Shown here: positions 13,527 through 21,065 of the stretch, one piece after another
Layout: each line of letters starts with the position of its first letter
Position numbering within the stretch: the stretch's first letter is position 1
From: CAINDR01 sp964495615
Lineage (GTDB): Bacteria > Patescibacteriota > Patescibacteriia > Patescibacteriales > UBA12465
DNA: 23,400 nt
Assembly (NCBI GenBank): GCA_964495615.1
Contig: CAZBVX010000009.1
Coordinates: 1-23,400 of the forward strand
Reading direction: 5' to 3'
Notes under the pieces: generated by a model
Told to the model about the DNA's origin: nothing
What the model saw: only the letters and a program-made list of their open reading frames with translations
Database searches by the model: none
Made by a program: the position numbers and the translations under genes

Positions 13527-14819
13527 TTATTTAATATTCCAATCCTTCAAAAGTTTTAAAGTTTTTTCATGGACAATGGCGTTATTCAGATAACGGCGAT
13601 AGCCTGGAGTTTCAATAGTCTTCAAAGCTTCCGCGTCTTTCCCGTGATGTTCTTTTAGGTCGGCGATTTTTTTATCAATCTCTTCTTCACTAGCTTCTAC
13701 TTTTTCCGCGACCGAAACTTCGCGCAAAATCATAGCGATCTTTACGCGTTTCACAGCACCAGGAATCAAATCCAGCATTACTTCATTTTCAGTTTTGCCG
13801 GTGTGTTGAAGATAATCAGCAAAATTCATCCCTTGTTGTTCCAAACCGCGTTTCATTTCCTCCATCATTCCTTCGGATTCGTGATCAATTAATAACTCAG
13901 GGATGTTGCCAATTTTTGAATCATTAACAATTTTTTCCAACATTTCAATTTCTGCTTTTTGAGAATTTTTATATTCTGTTTCAGAAATAATATTTTTGGA
14001 AATTACTTCCTTCATTTCTACCAAGCTCTTAAAATTAAAACCAACGGCAAATTCATCATTTACTTCTGGAACTTCACGGCGATAAATTTCTTCGGCCTTA
14101 ATTTTAAAATCAACTAATTTACCAGCCAAATTTTTCTGATGATGATTTTCTGGATAGTGGATTGAAAATTCGCGTTCACCGCCTTTTTCAATGCCCAAAA
14201 TCTGATCATCAAAACCTGGAACCAAATAATCTTTTCCCAAAATCACAGCCACACCCTTGCTAGCACCGCCTTCAACCGGCACTTTATCCAAGAAAATTTC
14301 AATATCCAACAAAACCTTGTCGCCATTTTCTGCCTTGCGGCCAGCATCAGCCAAAAATTCCTTGGTGCGCATTTCGGCTAAGTCTTTAATGGTTTTTTCT
14401 AGTTCTTTTTCATCAACCTTTGCTTCAGCCAATTTTACATTCAAATCTTTATATTTACCAAGAACAACTTCTGGCAAAACAGAAATAGTGATTTTGCATT
14501 CGACCGGATTATTTGGTGCTAATTTGGTAATATCCACACGTGGGCCACCAACACTTTGTTTACCAGCGAGCTGTTCAATTAAAACTGCATCAATTTCTTT
14601 GCCAATTAAAATTTTGGCTGCCTCTTCCCAGAGACTCATTTCGCCAACTTTTTGTTTCACAACTTCCAAAGGAGCTTTTCCAGGACGAAAACCTTCAATT
14701 TTTAAATTTTCAGAAATTTTTTCACCAGCCTTAGCTAAATGTTTTGCGACCTCTTCGGCGGAAAATTCTAAAGTAAATTCAATTTGTGAATTTTCTAATT
14801 CTTTTTTTTCTACTTGCAT
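13527..14819 (-). CDS. tig: Trigger factor (ribosome-associated chaperone)
   Basis: Trigger factor sits at the ribosome exit tunnel and shields nascent chains. The 430-residue protein has the N-terminal ribosome-binding domain with the signature GFRPGKAP at 43-50. Next is an FKBP-type PPIase domain (about 165-245: NGDKVLLDIEIFLD ... FSIHYPENHH), and then the helical C-terminal arms. The length is normal. It heads a transcript with smpB, tmRNA and two tRNAs, which groups nascent-chain folding with ribosome rescue. A promoter is at 14852-14880. In many bacteria tig precedes clpP/clpX instead. Confidence 0.95.
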   Translation of the reverse strand: MQVEKKELENSQIEFTLEFSAEEVAKHLAKAGEKISENLKIEGFRPGKAPLEVVKQKVGEMSLWEEAAKILIGKEIDAVLIEQLAGKQSVGGPRVDITKLAPNNPVECKITISVLPEVVLGKYKDLNVKLAEAKVDEKELEKTIKDLAEMRTKEFLADAGRKAENGDKVLLDIEIFLDKVPVEGGASKGVAVILGKDYLVPGFDDQILGIEKGGEREFSIHYPENHHQKNLAGKLVDFKIKAEEIYRREVPEVNDEFAVGFNFKSLVEMKEVISKNIISETEYKNSQKAEIEMLEKIVNDSKIGNIPELLIDHESEGMMEEMKRGLEQQGMNFADYLQHTGKTENEVMLDLIPGAVKRVKIAMILREVSVAEKVEASEEEIDKKIADLKEHHGKDAEALKTIETPGYRRYLNNAIVHEKTLKLLKDWNIK

Positions 14820-14851
14820 ATATATTAGTCAATTAATTCTAAGCCTTACTC

Positions 14852-14880
14852 ATTTTAATGATATTTAGGGAAAAAAGCAA
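14852..14880 (-). promoter_or_regulatory. Likely promoter of the tig-smpB-ssrA-tRNA unit
   Basis: On the minus strand TTGCTT (14875-14880), a 17-nt spacer and TAAAAT (14852-14857). It lies between the hppA terminator and the tig ATG, leaving a leader of about 25 nt. Confidence 0.55.
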
Positions 14881-14887
14881 ATTTATT

Positions 14888-14922
14888 AAAAAAGACCAGT
14901 TTTTTTAAACTGGTCTTTTTTT
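14888..14922 (-). terminator. Intrinsic terminator after hppA (symmetrical)
   Basis: AAAAGACCAGTTT and AAACTGGTCTTTT form a long perfect stem with a T-rich loop and a T tract on the minus strand. It lies 18 nt after the hppA stop codon and separates the nusA-hppA and tig units. Confidence 0.9.
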
Positions 14923-14939
14923 GAAAAATTTTTAATCAA

Positions 14940-16937
14940 TTAGATTAACAATCCGACAATCAAAAGAGCAACAATGTTTAAAACTTTAATCATTGGGTTA
15001 ATTGCTGGACCAGCAGTGTCTTTGTATGGATCACCAACTGTATCACCAGTGACGGCAGCTTTGTGGGCATCAGAACCTTTGCCACCAAAGAAGCCGGTTT
15101 CAATATATTTCTTGGCATTGTCCCAAGCACCTCCACCGGAAGTCATAGAAATTGCTACAAAAACGCCAGTGATAATAGAACCGATTAACAAACCACCCAA
15201 AGCTTCAACACCGTGAACTTTGCCAAAACCAAAACCAACAATTAATGGAGCGACCACCGGAATCAAGGCTGGTAAAATCATTTCTTTTAAGGCAGATTTG
15301 GTAACAATATCAACCGTACGTCCATAGTCTGGCTTTTCAGTATTACTCATGATTCCTGGTTTTTCTTTGAATTGAGCACGAACATCTTCAACTACCGAAC
15401 CAGCAGTTTTACCAACTGCGCTCATTGCTAAAGCACCAAAGTAATATGGTAATAAGCCACCCAAGAACAAACCAATCAAAACAAAAGGATTGTTGATTAA
15501 GAATTCGGCATTACCACCAGAAGTGGAAATTTTGTAAGTGAAATCAGCAAACAAAACGAGAGCGGCCAAAGCAGCGGAACCAATTGCATAACCTTTAGTC
15601 ACCGCTTTAGTAGTATTACCGACTGCATCCAAAGGATCAGTAATGTTGCGAACATCATCGCCAAGTTCAGCCATTTCAGCAATACCGCCGGCGTTATCAG
15701 TAATTGGGCCATAAGCATCAATAGTAACAATAATTCCCGCCATAGAAAGCATGGACATTGCGGCAACCGCGATACCATAAATACCAGCCAAACTATAAGC
15801 ACCAAAAATAGCTAAACAAATAACGATTACCGGCCAAGCAGTAGACTTCATAGAAACCGCCAAACCAGCAATCACGTTAGTACCATGACCAGTACTACTA
15901 GCTTTGGCAATATTTTTTACTGGAGAAAAAGCAGTAGAAGTGTAGTATTCAGTAATAAATACCAAAGCGCCAGTTACTACCAAGCCAATCAAGGTTGCGA
16001 AATAAATATTAAGAGCCATTACTGGATCAGAGAACATCATTTTAGTGATTGGATAAAAAGCGATAGCAGATAAAACACCAGCAGCGATTAAACCTTTGTA
16101 TAAAGCACCCATGATGTTGTTTTTCTTTCCTAAACGGATGAAGAAAATACCAATAATGGAAGCGATAATTGAAAGAGCACCGATAACTAATGGAAATAAA
16201 ACAATGTTTTCATTATCAACAAAGACTAAAGAACCAAGAACCATAGTCGCAATAGAAGTTACGGCATAAGTTTCAAACAAATCGGCAGCCATACCAGCAC
16301 AATCACCAACGTTATCGCCAACATTATCAGCAATAACTGCTGGGTTGCGAGGATCATCTTCTGGGATGCTTGCCTCAACTTTACCAACCAGGTCAGCTCC
16401 GACATCAGCAGCTTTGGTGTAGATACCGCCGCCCAAACGAGCGAAGATGGAAATCAAAGAACCACCAAAACCAAAACCGATCAAAGCATGAAGGTCATGA
16501 GTTAAGAAATAAAAACCGGCAGTGCCGAGTAAGGCCAAGCCAACAACCAACATTCCGGTAACACTGCCGCCTTTTACAGCGACGTTCAAAGCTTTTTTAA
16601 GACCACCTTTTGCTGCTTCAGCAGTACGAACATTGGAGCGGACACTAACATTCATACCAATGTAGCCAGTCAGGGCAGAAAGAATGGCGCCAGCCAAAAA
16701 GGCCACCGCGGTCATCCATCCTAAAACAAAACCCAAAATAACAAACAAAATTGCTGCCACCAAGGCAACAGCACGATATTGGCGATTCAAAAAAGCTTTG
16801 GCGCCTTCTTGAATAGCACGAGCAATTTCTTGCATTCTTTCATTGCCGGCAGGCAATTTGTAGATTTTTCGGACAGAGATTAAGCCATAAGCAATGGCAA
16901 TAACTGCTGAACCGAGAATGAGATACATGGAGTTCAT
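14940..16937 (-). CDS. hppA: Membrane-bound proton-translocating pyrophosphatase (K+-independent type)
   Basis: This integral membrane enzyme couples pyrophosphate hydrolysis to ion pumping. The 665-residue protein has many transmembrane helices. The substrate-binding signature DVGADLVGKVE is at 178-188, and DNVGDNVGDCAGMAADLFE is at about 204-222. GNTTK ends at Lys444; Lys at this site, in place of Ala, marks the K+-independent subfamily, which generally pumps protons. The second acidic cluster DNAGGIAEM and the C-terminal GDTVGDPYKDTAGPAINP are intact. The length is near the lower end for bacterial enzymes. It is 24 nt downstream of nusA and probably co-transcribed. Pumping ion and direction are family inference. 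Confidence 0.94.
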   Translation of the reverse strand: MNSMYLILGSAVIAIAYGLISVRKIYKLPAGNERMQEIARAIQEGAKAFLNRQYRAVALVAAILFVILGFVLGWMTAVAFLAGAILSALTGYIGMNVSVRSNVRTAEAAKGGLKKALNVAVKGGSVTGMLVVGLALLGTAGFYFLTHDLHALIGFGFGGSLISIFARLGGGIYTKAADVGADLVGKVEASIPEDDPRNPAVIADNVGDNVGDCAGMAADLFETYAVTSIATMVLGSLVFVDNENIVLFPLVIGALSIIASIIGIFFIRLGKKNNIMGALYKGLIAAGVLSAIAFYPITKMMFSDPVMALNIYFATLIGLVVTGALVFITEYYTSTAFSPVKNIAKASSTGHGTNVIAGLAVSMKSTAWPVIVICLAIFGAYSLAGIYGIAVAAMSMLSMAGIIVTIDAYGPITDNAGGIAEMAELGDDVRNITDPLDAVGNTTKAVTKGYAIGSAALAALVLFADFTYKISTSGGNAEFLINNPFVLIGLFLGGLLPYYFGALAMSAVGKTAGSVVEDVRAQFKEKPGIMSNTEKPDYGRTVDIVTKSALKEMILPALIPVVAPLIVGFGFGKVHGVEALGGLLIGSIITGVFVAISMTSGGGAWDNAKKYIETGFFGGKGSDAHKAAVTGDTVGDPYKDTAGPAINPMIKVLNIVALLIVGLLI

Positions 16938-16961
16938 ATTTTTTATTAGATTAGTTATTGA

Positions 16962-18209
16962 TTATTTTTCTTCATTAGCGACTTCTTCGTTGGTAACCTC
17001 TTCGGCAGCAACAACTACTTCACCATTTTCTTCGCTAGTTACCACTTTTACTTCACCATCTTCAGAAGATTCAATGATATCGATTTTCCAATTAGTAAGA
17101 TGGGCGGCCAAACGGACATTTTGTCCAGCTTTACCAATAGCTAAAGATAATTTATCGGCGCTAACTTTCACGGTTGCTTTGTGTTCAGCTTCATCCAAAT
17201 CCAAACTGATAATTTTTGCTGGTGCCAAAGCATTGGTGATAAATTTTTTCGGATCTTCGTCATATTCAATAATATCAACTTTTTCGCCACCTAATTCCTG
17301 AATAATGGTTTGAATACGAGCACCGCGTTGACCAACGCAAGAACCAACTGGATCAACATTTTCAACATCGGTCCAAATTGCAACTTTGGAACGAGAACCC
17401 GCTTCACGGGCGACTGCTTTGATTTCTACCAAGCCATTAGCAATTTCTGGGATTTCCAAGAAAAATACTTTCTTCAAAATTTCTTCTGACTTGCGAGATA
17501 AAATAATTTCTGGTCCTTTATTTCCAGAACGAACTTCTTTAATATAAACTTTTACTCTTTCGCCTGGGTTATAATGTTCATTATAGATTTGTTCTTCGGC
17601 TGGCAAAATACCAACTGCTTTCCCAAGATCCACCAAAACGAAACGACCTTCGCGACGTTGAACAATTCCGGAAACAACTTCTTTTTCCTTTCCTTTAAAC
17701 TCAGAAAGAATCATATCTCTTTCCACTTCGCGTAATTTTTGAATAATTACTTGCTTGGCGGTTTGAGCAGCCATACGGCCATAACTTTCTGGAATCGGCA
17801 ATTCAGTCACGATTTCATCACCAATCACTGCGCCATGTTTCATAATGCCAGCTTCTTTTAGCTGGATATCTGTTTTTGGATTAAATTTTTTTATTTCTTC
17901 TTCGCCTTCAACATGTTCTTCTTTGCGAATTTCTTTTTCGTTGCGATGTGTTCCTTCCTGTTGTTCGCGTAAATACTCTAGCATTTCTCGCTCTTCTTCT
18001 TCGGGTAGGTTTTCAACCACGTTTTTGACATCAAAAATCTTTGATTTGCCAGTTGCTGGATCAAATTCTACTCTAATATTTTGATTTTTTTCGCCGTAGT
18101 CTTTGCGATAAGCTGCCGCCAAAGCTAGCTCAATCGTGGAAACCACCACCTGAAAATCAAGATTTTTTTCTTCGCAAATCTGTTTGATTGCGCTTGTTAA
18201 ATCAGACAT
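16962..18209 (-). CDS. nusA: Transcription termination/antitermination factor NusA
   Basis: NusA binds RNA polymerase, promotes hairpin-dependent pausing and intrinsic termination, and joins rRNA antitermination complexes. The 415-residue protein has the RNAP-binding N-terminal domain (1-170), interrupted at about 68-112 by a Glu/Lys-rich insertion. An S1 domain follows at about 177-240, then KH1 (GQRGAR near 293-298) and KH2 (GKAGQN near 359-364). A short acidic tail rich in Glu and Val ends the protein; the repeat domains of gammaproteobacterial NusA are absent. It is first in nusA-hppA, without the usual rimP or infB neighbours. Its leader contains a terminator-like hairpin downstream of the promoter. 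Confidence 0.95.
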   Translation of the reverse strand: MSDLTSAIKQICEEKNLDFQVVVSTIELALAAAYRKDYGEKNQNIRVEFDPATGKSKIFDVKNVVENLPEEEEREMLEYLREQQEGTHRNEKEIRKEEHVEGEEEIKKFNPKTDIQLKEAGIMKHGAVIGDEIVTELPIPESYGRMAAQTAKQVIIQKLREVERDMILSEFKGKEKEVVSGIVQRREGRFVLVDLGKAVGILPAEEQIYNEHYNPGERVKVYIKEVRSGNKGPEIILSRKSEEILKKVFFLEIPEIANGLVEIKAVAREAGSRSKVAIWTDVENVDPVGSCVGQRGARIQTIIQELGGEKVDIIEYDEDPKKFITNALAPAKIISLDLDEAEHKATVKVSADKLSLAIGKAGQNVRLAAHLTNWKIDIIESSEDGEVKVVTSEENGEVVVAAEEVTNEEVANEEK

Positions 18210-18221
18210 ATTAAGTTTTGT

Positions 18222-18243
18222 GGCTTTTTTTTAAAGAAAAGCC
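18222..18243 (-). promoter_or_regulatory. Second hairpin in the nusA leader
   Basis: On the minus strand GGCTTTT/AAAAGCC forms a 7-bp stem just upstream of the nusA ATG (18209). Its A-rich 3' side can alternatively pair with the GCTTTTTTT end of the upstream terminator-like hairpin, giving two mutually exclusive folds. Confidence 0.45.
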
Positions 18244-18253
18244 CGTAAATTAT

Positions 18254-18284
18254 AAAAAAAGCTAATTGTAGGAACAACTAGCTT
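18254..18284 (-). terminator. Terminator-like hairpin in the nusA leader
   Basis: On the minus strand AAGCTAGTTGT-TCCT-ACAATTAGCTT is an 11-bp stem with one G-U pair and a 4-nt loop, followed by a run of T residues. It lies after the pilin-like gene and after the promoter at 18294-18322, but before nusA. It can serve as the pilin terminator, an attenuator of nusA, or both. Confidence 0.8.
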
Positions 18285-18293
18285 GATAAAAGC

Positions 18294-18322
18294 ATGGTAG
18301 CATACGAATAGCGGATTGTCAA
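18294..18322 (-). promoter_or_regulatory. Promoter upstream of nusA
   Basis: On the minus strand a perfect TTGACA (18317-18322), a 17-nt spacer and TACCAT (18294-18299), preceded by TGC as an extended -10. The predicted start near 18287 puts the terminator-like hairpin at the very 5' end of the transcript. Confidence 0.65.
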
Positions 18323-18327
18323 AAAAA

Positions 18328-18756
18328 TTAAGGAGTTAACCTGTTAAAAGTGACTTTTAATAATTGCTCAAAAATGAAGATGGTCAATCCTTTGGAAACT
18401 AAAATAATAACTAGACCGATAATTGCCCCCTTCAAATAACCGATAGCGGTCTCCACTTTTTTGGAGTCACCAGCAGAAGTCATCCAAATAAAACCAGCGA
18501 CAATTGTTAAAATTAAGAATAAAATACCTAATAAATTAAGAATGAAATTGATTATTTTATAAATTGTCAGTCTAATATCCTCAGGGGTGCCTGAATTTTG
18601 ACCAAACCAAGAACCCATAGAATTTGCGCCATTAGCACCAATTTGGGAATCCCAAAGACTAGTTGCTGAAGCTTGTGCAACACCAAAAGCTAAAAAAGTA
18701 ATAACCGAAAAAAATCCGACAGTTAAAAAAATTTTCTTTAATTTAATAGTTTTCAT
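18328..18756 (-). CDS. TrbC/VirB2-like pilin-family small membrane protein
   Basis: The 142-residue protein has a basic start and hydrophobic signal sequence (MKTIKLKKIFLTVGFFSVIT...) with a likely signal peptidase site around AQASA at 27-31. A Gly/Asn/Ser-rich segment follows, then two hydrophobic helices: about IINFILNLLGILFLILTIVAG, and AIIGLVIILVSKGLTIFIFEQL. A short loop (MTSAGDSKKVETAIGYLK) joins them. This signal plus two-helix layout with a small polar loop matches TrbC/VirB2-type pilins, which are common in Patescibacteria. Conjugation or T4SS partners are not in the window, so the role is uncertain. ATG at 18756 is preferred over an upstream in-frame start that would fall in the promoter region. 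Confidence 0.72.
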   Translation of the reverse strand: MKTIKLKKIFLTVGFFSVITFLAFGVAQASATSLWDSQIGANGANSMGSWFGQNSGTPEDIRLTIYKIINFILNLLGILFLILTIVAGFIWMTSAGDSKKVETAIGYLKGAIIGLVIILVSKGLTIFIFEQLLKVTFNRLTP

Positions 18757-18765
18757 AAATTTTGA

Positions 18766-18771
18766 TATAAT
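18766..18771 (+). promoter_or_regulatory. Extended -10 promoter for the flippase gene
   Basis: TGATATAAT on the plus strand (TATAAT at 18766-18771), predicted start near 18779 and a leader of about 18 nt. The -35 region is weak and would lie inside the pilin-like gene. It faces the minus-strand promoter at 18785-18790. Confidence 0.6.
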
Positions 18772-18784
18772 ACCAATATAGATT

Positions 18785-18790
18785 ATTATA
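18785..18790 (-). promoter_or_regulatory. Extended -10 promoter for the pilin-like gene
   Basis: TGTTATAAT on the minus strand (TATAAT at 18785-18790), predicted start near 18778. The -35 region (TTTGCG) is weak and would lie inside the flippase gene. Its predicted start coincides with that of the plus-strand promoter. Confidence 0.6.
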
Positions 18791-18796
18791 ACATAC

Positions 18797-20254
18797 ATGA
18801 ACCTTTCCGCAAAAATTGCTTACAACACCCTAATACAAGTCGCCGGAAAAATCCTGGCGACTGTTTTAAGTTTTATCTCTTTAATGCTCATGACCCGCTA
18901 TCTCGGGCCAAGCAGTTTTGGGGAATACACCACCGCCTTCACCTTTATTTCAATTTTTGCCGTTTGTGCTGATTTTGGCTTAACCTTGGTCACTTCTCGG
19001 TTATTAAGCGCTCCAGAAGCTAACGAAAAAAAAATAATTAGTAATCTTTTTGGTCTAAGAATTGTTTTAGCTGTCGGATTAGTTGGTTTGGCTCCTTTAT
19101 TAATTTTCGCTTTCCCTTACTCTGCCAGCGTCAAAATCGCGGTCTTGTTTGGGGCGGCTGGTTTTGTGTTTCCTTTATTTAATCAGATTTTTGTCGGGTT
19201 CTTCCAAAAAAAATTAAATTTAATATATGTTGCTATTGCCGAAGTAGTAAATAGAATTATTTTCTTGGCCGCCATAATTATTAGCATTCAAAAAAATTAT
19301 GGCTTGAATGGTATTATGATCGGGCTTACTGTTTCTGCTCTAGCTAGTTTTGTCATTCATTATTATTTTGCCGGAAAAGAAACCAGTGTTCGACCAGCTT
19401 GGGATTTTAAATATTGGGGCGAAATTCTGAAAACCAGTTGGCCCTTGGCTGTGACTATTATACTTAATTTGCTTTATTTGAAAGCCGATACCTTGCTTTT
19501 ATCATTGTTTAAATCGCAGCAAGAAGTTGGTTTGTATGGCGCAGCCTATCGAATTGTGGAAGTTTTAAATTCATTGCCTTATATTTTTGCCGGCTTAATC
19601 TTGCCAGTTCTTAGCGCTGCTTGGTTTTCCAAAAATTTAGAAAAATACCACAAAGTTTTGCAAAAATCTTTTGATTTAACCATAATTGCCATTATTCCCT
19701 TGATTATTGGTGGGCAAATGGTGGCCGGTGGTATTATTTATTTAATGGCAGGAAAAGATTACTTTGCCGCCGGGCCAATCTTGCAAATACTTTTAGTGGC
19801 AGTGGGTTTTGTTTTTATTAGCTGTTTATTTACTCACGCAATTATTTCAATTGATAAACAAAAAAAAATTATCGGAGCCTATGCTTTTACTGGCATTAGT
19901 TCTTTGGCTCTTTACTTATGGTTAATTCCGCGCTATTCATATTATGGCGCTGCAATCGCGACTGTTTATAGTGAATTGACCATTTCTGCGGCATCCATAT
20001 ATTTAGTGTATCGCTATAGCTCCTTTCGCCCCAATCTAAAAATTTTACCAAAAGTGCTGGTTTCTTCGTTTTTGATGTCTCTCTTTCTTTTTTTCTCTCC
20101 AAAAATACTAAAAAATTCTAATTGGGGAATCGTTGCCCTAATTGTTGGTGGGGCAATTATTTATTTTTTGGCGCTATATCTTCTAAAGGGCTTAAAAAAA
20201 TCAGACATTCGTTCAATTTTAAATAAAAAAAGTAATCTTGAAATTCATGTATAA
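18797..20254 (+). CDS. Polysaccharide/lipid-linked oligosaccharide flippase (MOP superfamily, Wzx-like)
   Basis: The 485-residue protein consists almost entirely of hydrophobic helices, about 12-14, in the pattern of the MOP exporter superfamily. The N-terminus has the family-typical block LSFISLMLMTRYLGPSSFGEYTTAFTFISIF followed by DFGLTLVTSR. Later segments include LKADTLLLSLFKSQQEVGLYGAAYRIVE, a hallmark of polysaccharide biosynthesis flippases. The likely role is moving lipid-linked glycans across the cytoplasmic membrane for envelope or S-layer glycosylation. No glycosyltransferase is adjacent, so substrate and pathway are unknown. MurJ is an alternative but less likely on these motifs. 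The pseudouridine synthase gene overlaps its 3' end by 8 nt. Confidence 0.87.
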   Translation: MNLSAKIAYNTLIQVAGKILATVLSFISLMLMTRYLGPSSFGEYTTAFTFISIFAVCADFGLTLVTSRLLSAPEANEKKIISNLFGLRIVLAVGLVGLAPLLIFAFPYSASVKIAVLFGAAGFVFPLFNQIFVGFFQKKLNLIYVAIAEVVNRIIFLAAIIISIQKNYGLNGIMIGLTVSALASFVIHYYFAGKETSVRPAWDFKYWGEILKTSWPLAVTIILNLLYLKADTLLLSLFKSQQEVGLYGAAYRIVEVLNSLPYIFAGLILPVLSAAWFSKNLEKYHKVLQKSFDLTIIAIIPLIIGGQMVAGGIIYLMAGKDYFAAGPILQILLVAVGFVFISCLFTHAIISIDKQKKIIGAYAFTGISSLALYLWLIPRYSYYGAAIATVYSELTISAASIYLVYRYSSFRPNLKILPKVLVSSFLMSLFLFFSPKILKNSNWGIVALIVGGAIIYFLALYLLKGLKKSDIRSILNKKSNLEIHV

Positions 20255-21011
20255 ATTAATAGAAGAGAACAAAGATTGGTTAGTAATTGAAAAACCAGCC
20301 GGGCTAACTGTTCATGCTGGTGCCGGAATAAAAGAAAAAACTTTAATCGATTATCTTTTAGAGGACTATCCAGAAATTACTCAGGCCGGCGACGATCCAA
20401 AACGTCCAGGAATTGTTCAGCGCCTCGACAAAGAGGTAAGCGGTTTAATGGTGGTTGCTAGAACTATCGACGGATTTAATCATCTCAAAAAACAATTTAA
20501 AGAAAGAAAGGTAAAAAAAGAATATATTGCCTTAGCTTCCGGAGTTATTGAAAGTGATCATGAAATTTTGGAATTTCCAATTAGGCGCTCCAGTAAAGGC
20601 TACAAAATGGCCGCCTTGCCACAAATTAGTGCCGAAAAACTGACCAATAAAAAACCAAACAACAGAGAATTGGGCTTAAGAGAAGCTCTCGACGAAGCAA
20701 AAAATGCCTGGACAGAGTTTACCGTTCTAAAAAGATTCACTGGCTCGACTTTGATCAAAGTAAGAATCAAGACTGGCCGCACTCATCAAATCAGAGTTCA
20801 TCTTTATGCTTTTAATCATCCATTGGTGGGCGATCGTTTATATGCCAACAAAAAAAGCAAGGCAAAAAATCAAAAAATTTCCTTGAAACGAGTTTTTCTT
20901 TTTGCTGATCATTTAGTTTTCAAGGGGCTAGATGGCGAAAAACAAGACTTTTCTTTGCCGATTCCGGAAGATCTCAAAGAGTTTATGAAAAATTTAAAAG
21001 AAAAGAAGTAA
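20247..21011 (+). CDS. RluA/RluD-family RNA pseudouridine synthase
   Basis: The enzyme isomerises specific uridines in rRNA or tRNA to pseudouridine. The 254-residue protein opens directly with the catalytic domain (WLVIEKPAGLTVHAG). The catalytic motif RLDKEVSGL has Asp at about residue 61. KKEYIALASG, SSKGYKMAA and GRTHQIRVHLYAFNHPLVGDRLY are the later conserved blocks. There is no N-terminal S4 domain, so it resembles RluA more than RluD or RluC in architecture; the target site cannot be assigned. I chose ATG at 20247, which overlaps the flippase stop (ATGTATAA), over an upstream TTG at 20238. The pair is probably translationally coupled. Confidence 0.93.
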   Translation: MYKLIEENKDWLVIEKPAGLTVHAGAGIKEKTLIDYLLEDYPEITQAGDDPKRPGIVQRLDKEVSGLMVVARTIDGFNHLKKQFKERKVKKEYIALASGVIESDHEILEFPIRRSSKGYKMAALPQISAEKLTNKKPNNRELGLREALDEAKNAWTEFTVLKRFTGSTLIKVRIKTGRTHQIRVHLYAFNHPLVGDRLYANKKSKAKNQKISLKRVFLFADHLVFKGLDGEKQDFSLPIPEDLKEFMKNLKEKK

Positions 21012-21031
21012 TAATTTATCCTTAATATTAT

Positions 21032-21065
21032 AAAATAGAGCTCTATGAAAAAAGCTCTATTTTTT
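21032..21065 (+). terminator. Terminator-like hairpin enclosing the next gene's start codon
   Basis: AAAATAGAGCT (21032-21042) and AGCTCTATTTT (21053-21063) form an 11-bp perfect stem around a 10-nt loop, followed by T-rich sequence. It lies 20 nt after the pseudouridine synthase stop. The loop contains ATG 21045-21047, the start of the next gene. Confidence 0.75.

Noticed and set aside
14257..14868. 203-residue plus-strand open frame opposite tig
   Set aside because: It is antisense to a well-conserved gene, Ser/Thr/Phe-rich as expected of a complementary-strand shadow, and has no recognisable domain.
16894..17301. 135-residue plus-strand open frame opposite the nusA 3' end and the hppA start
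   Set aside because: Composition mirrors the acidic NusA tail read backwards; no independent support.
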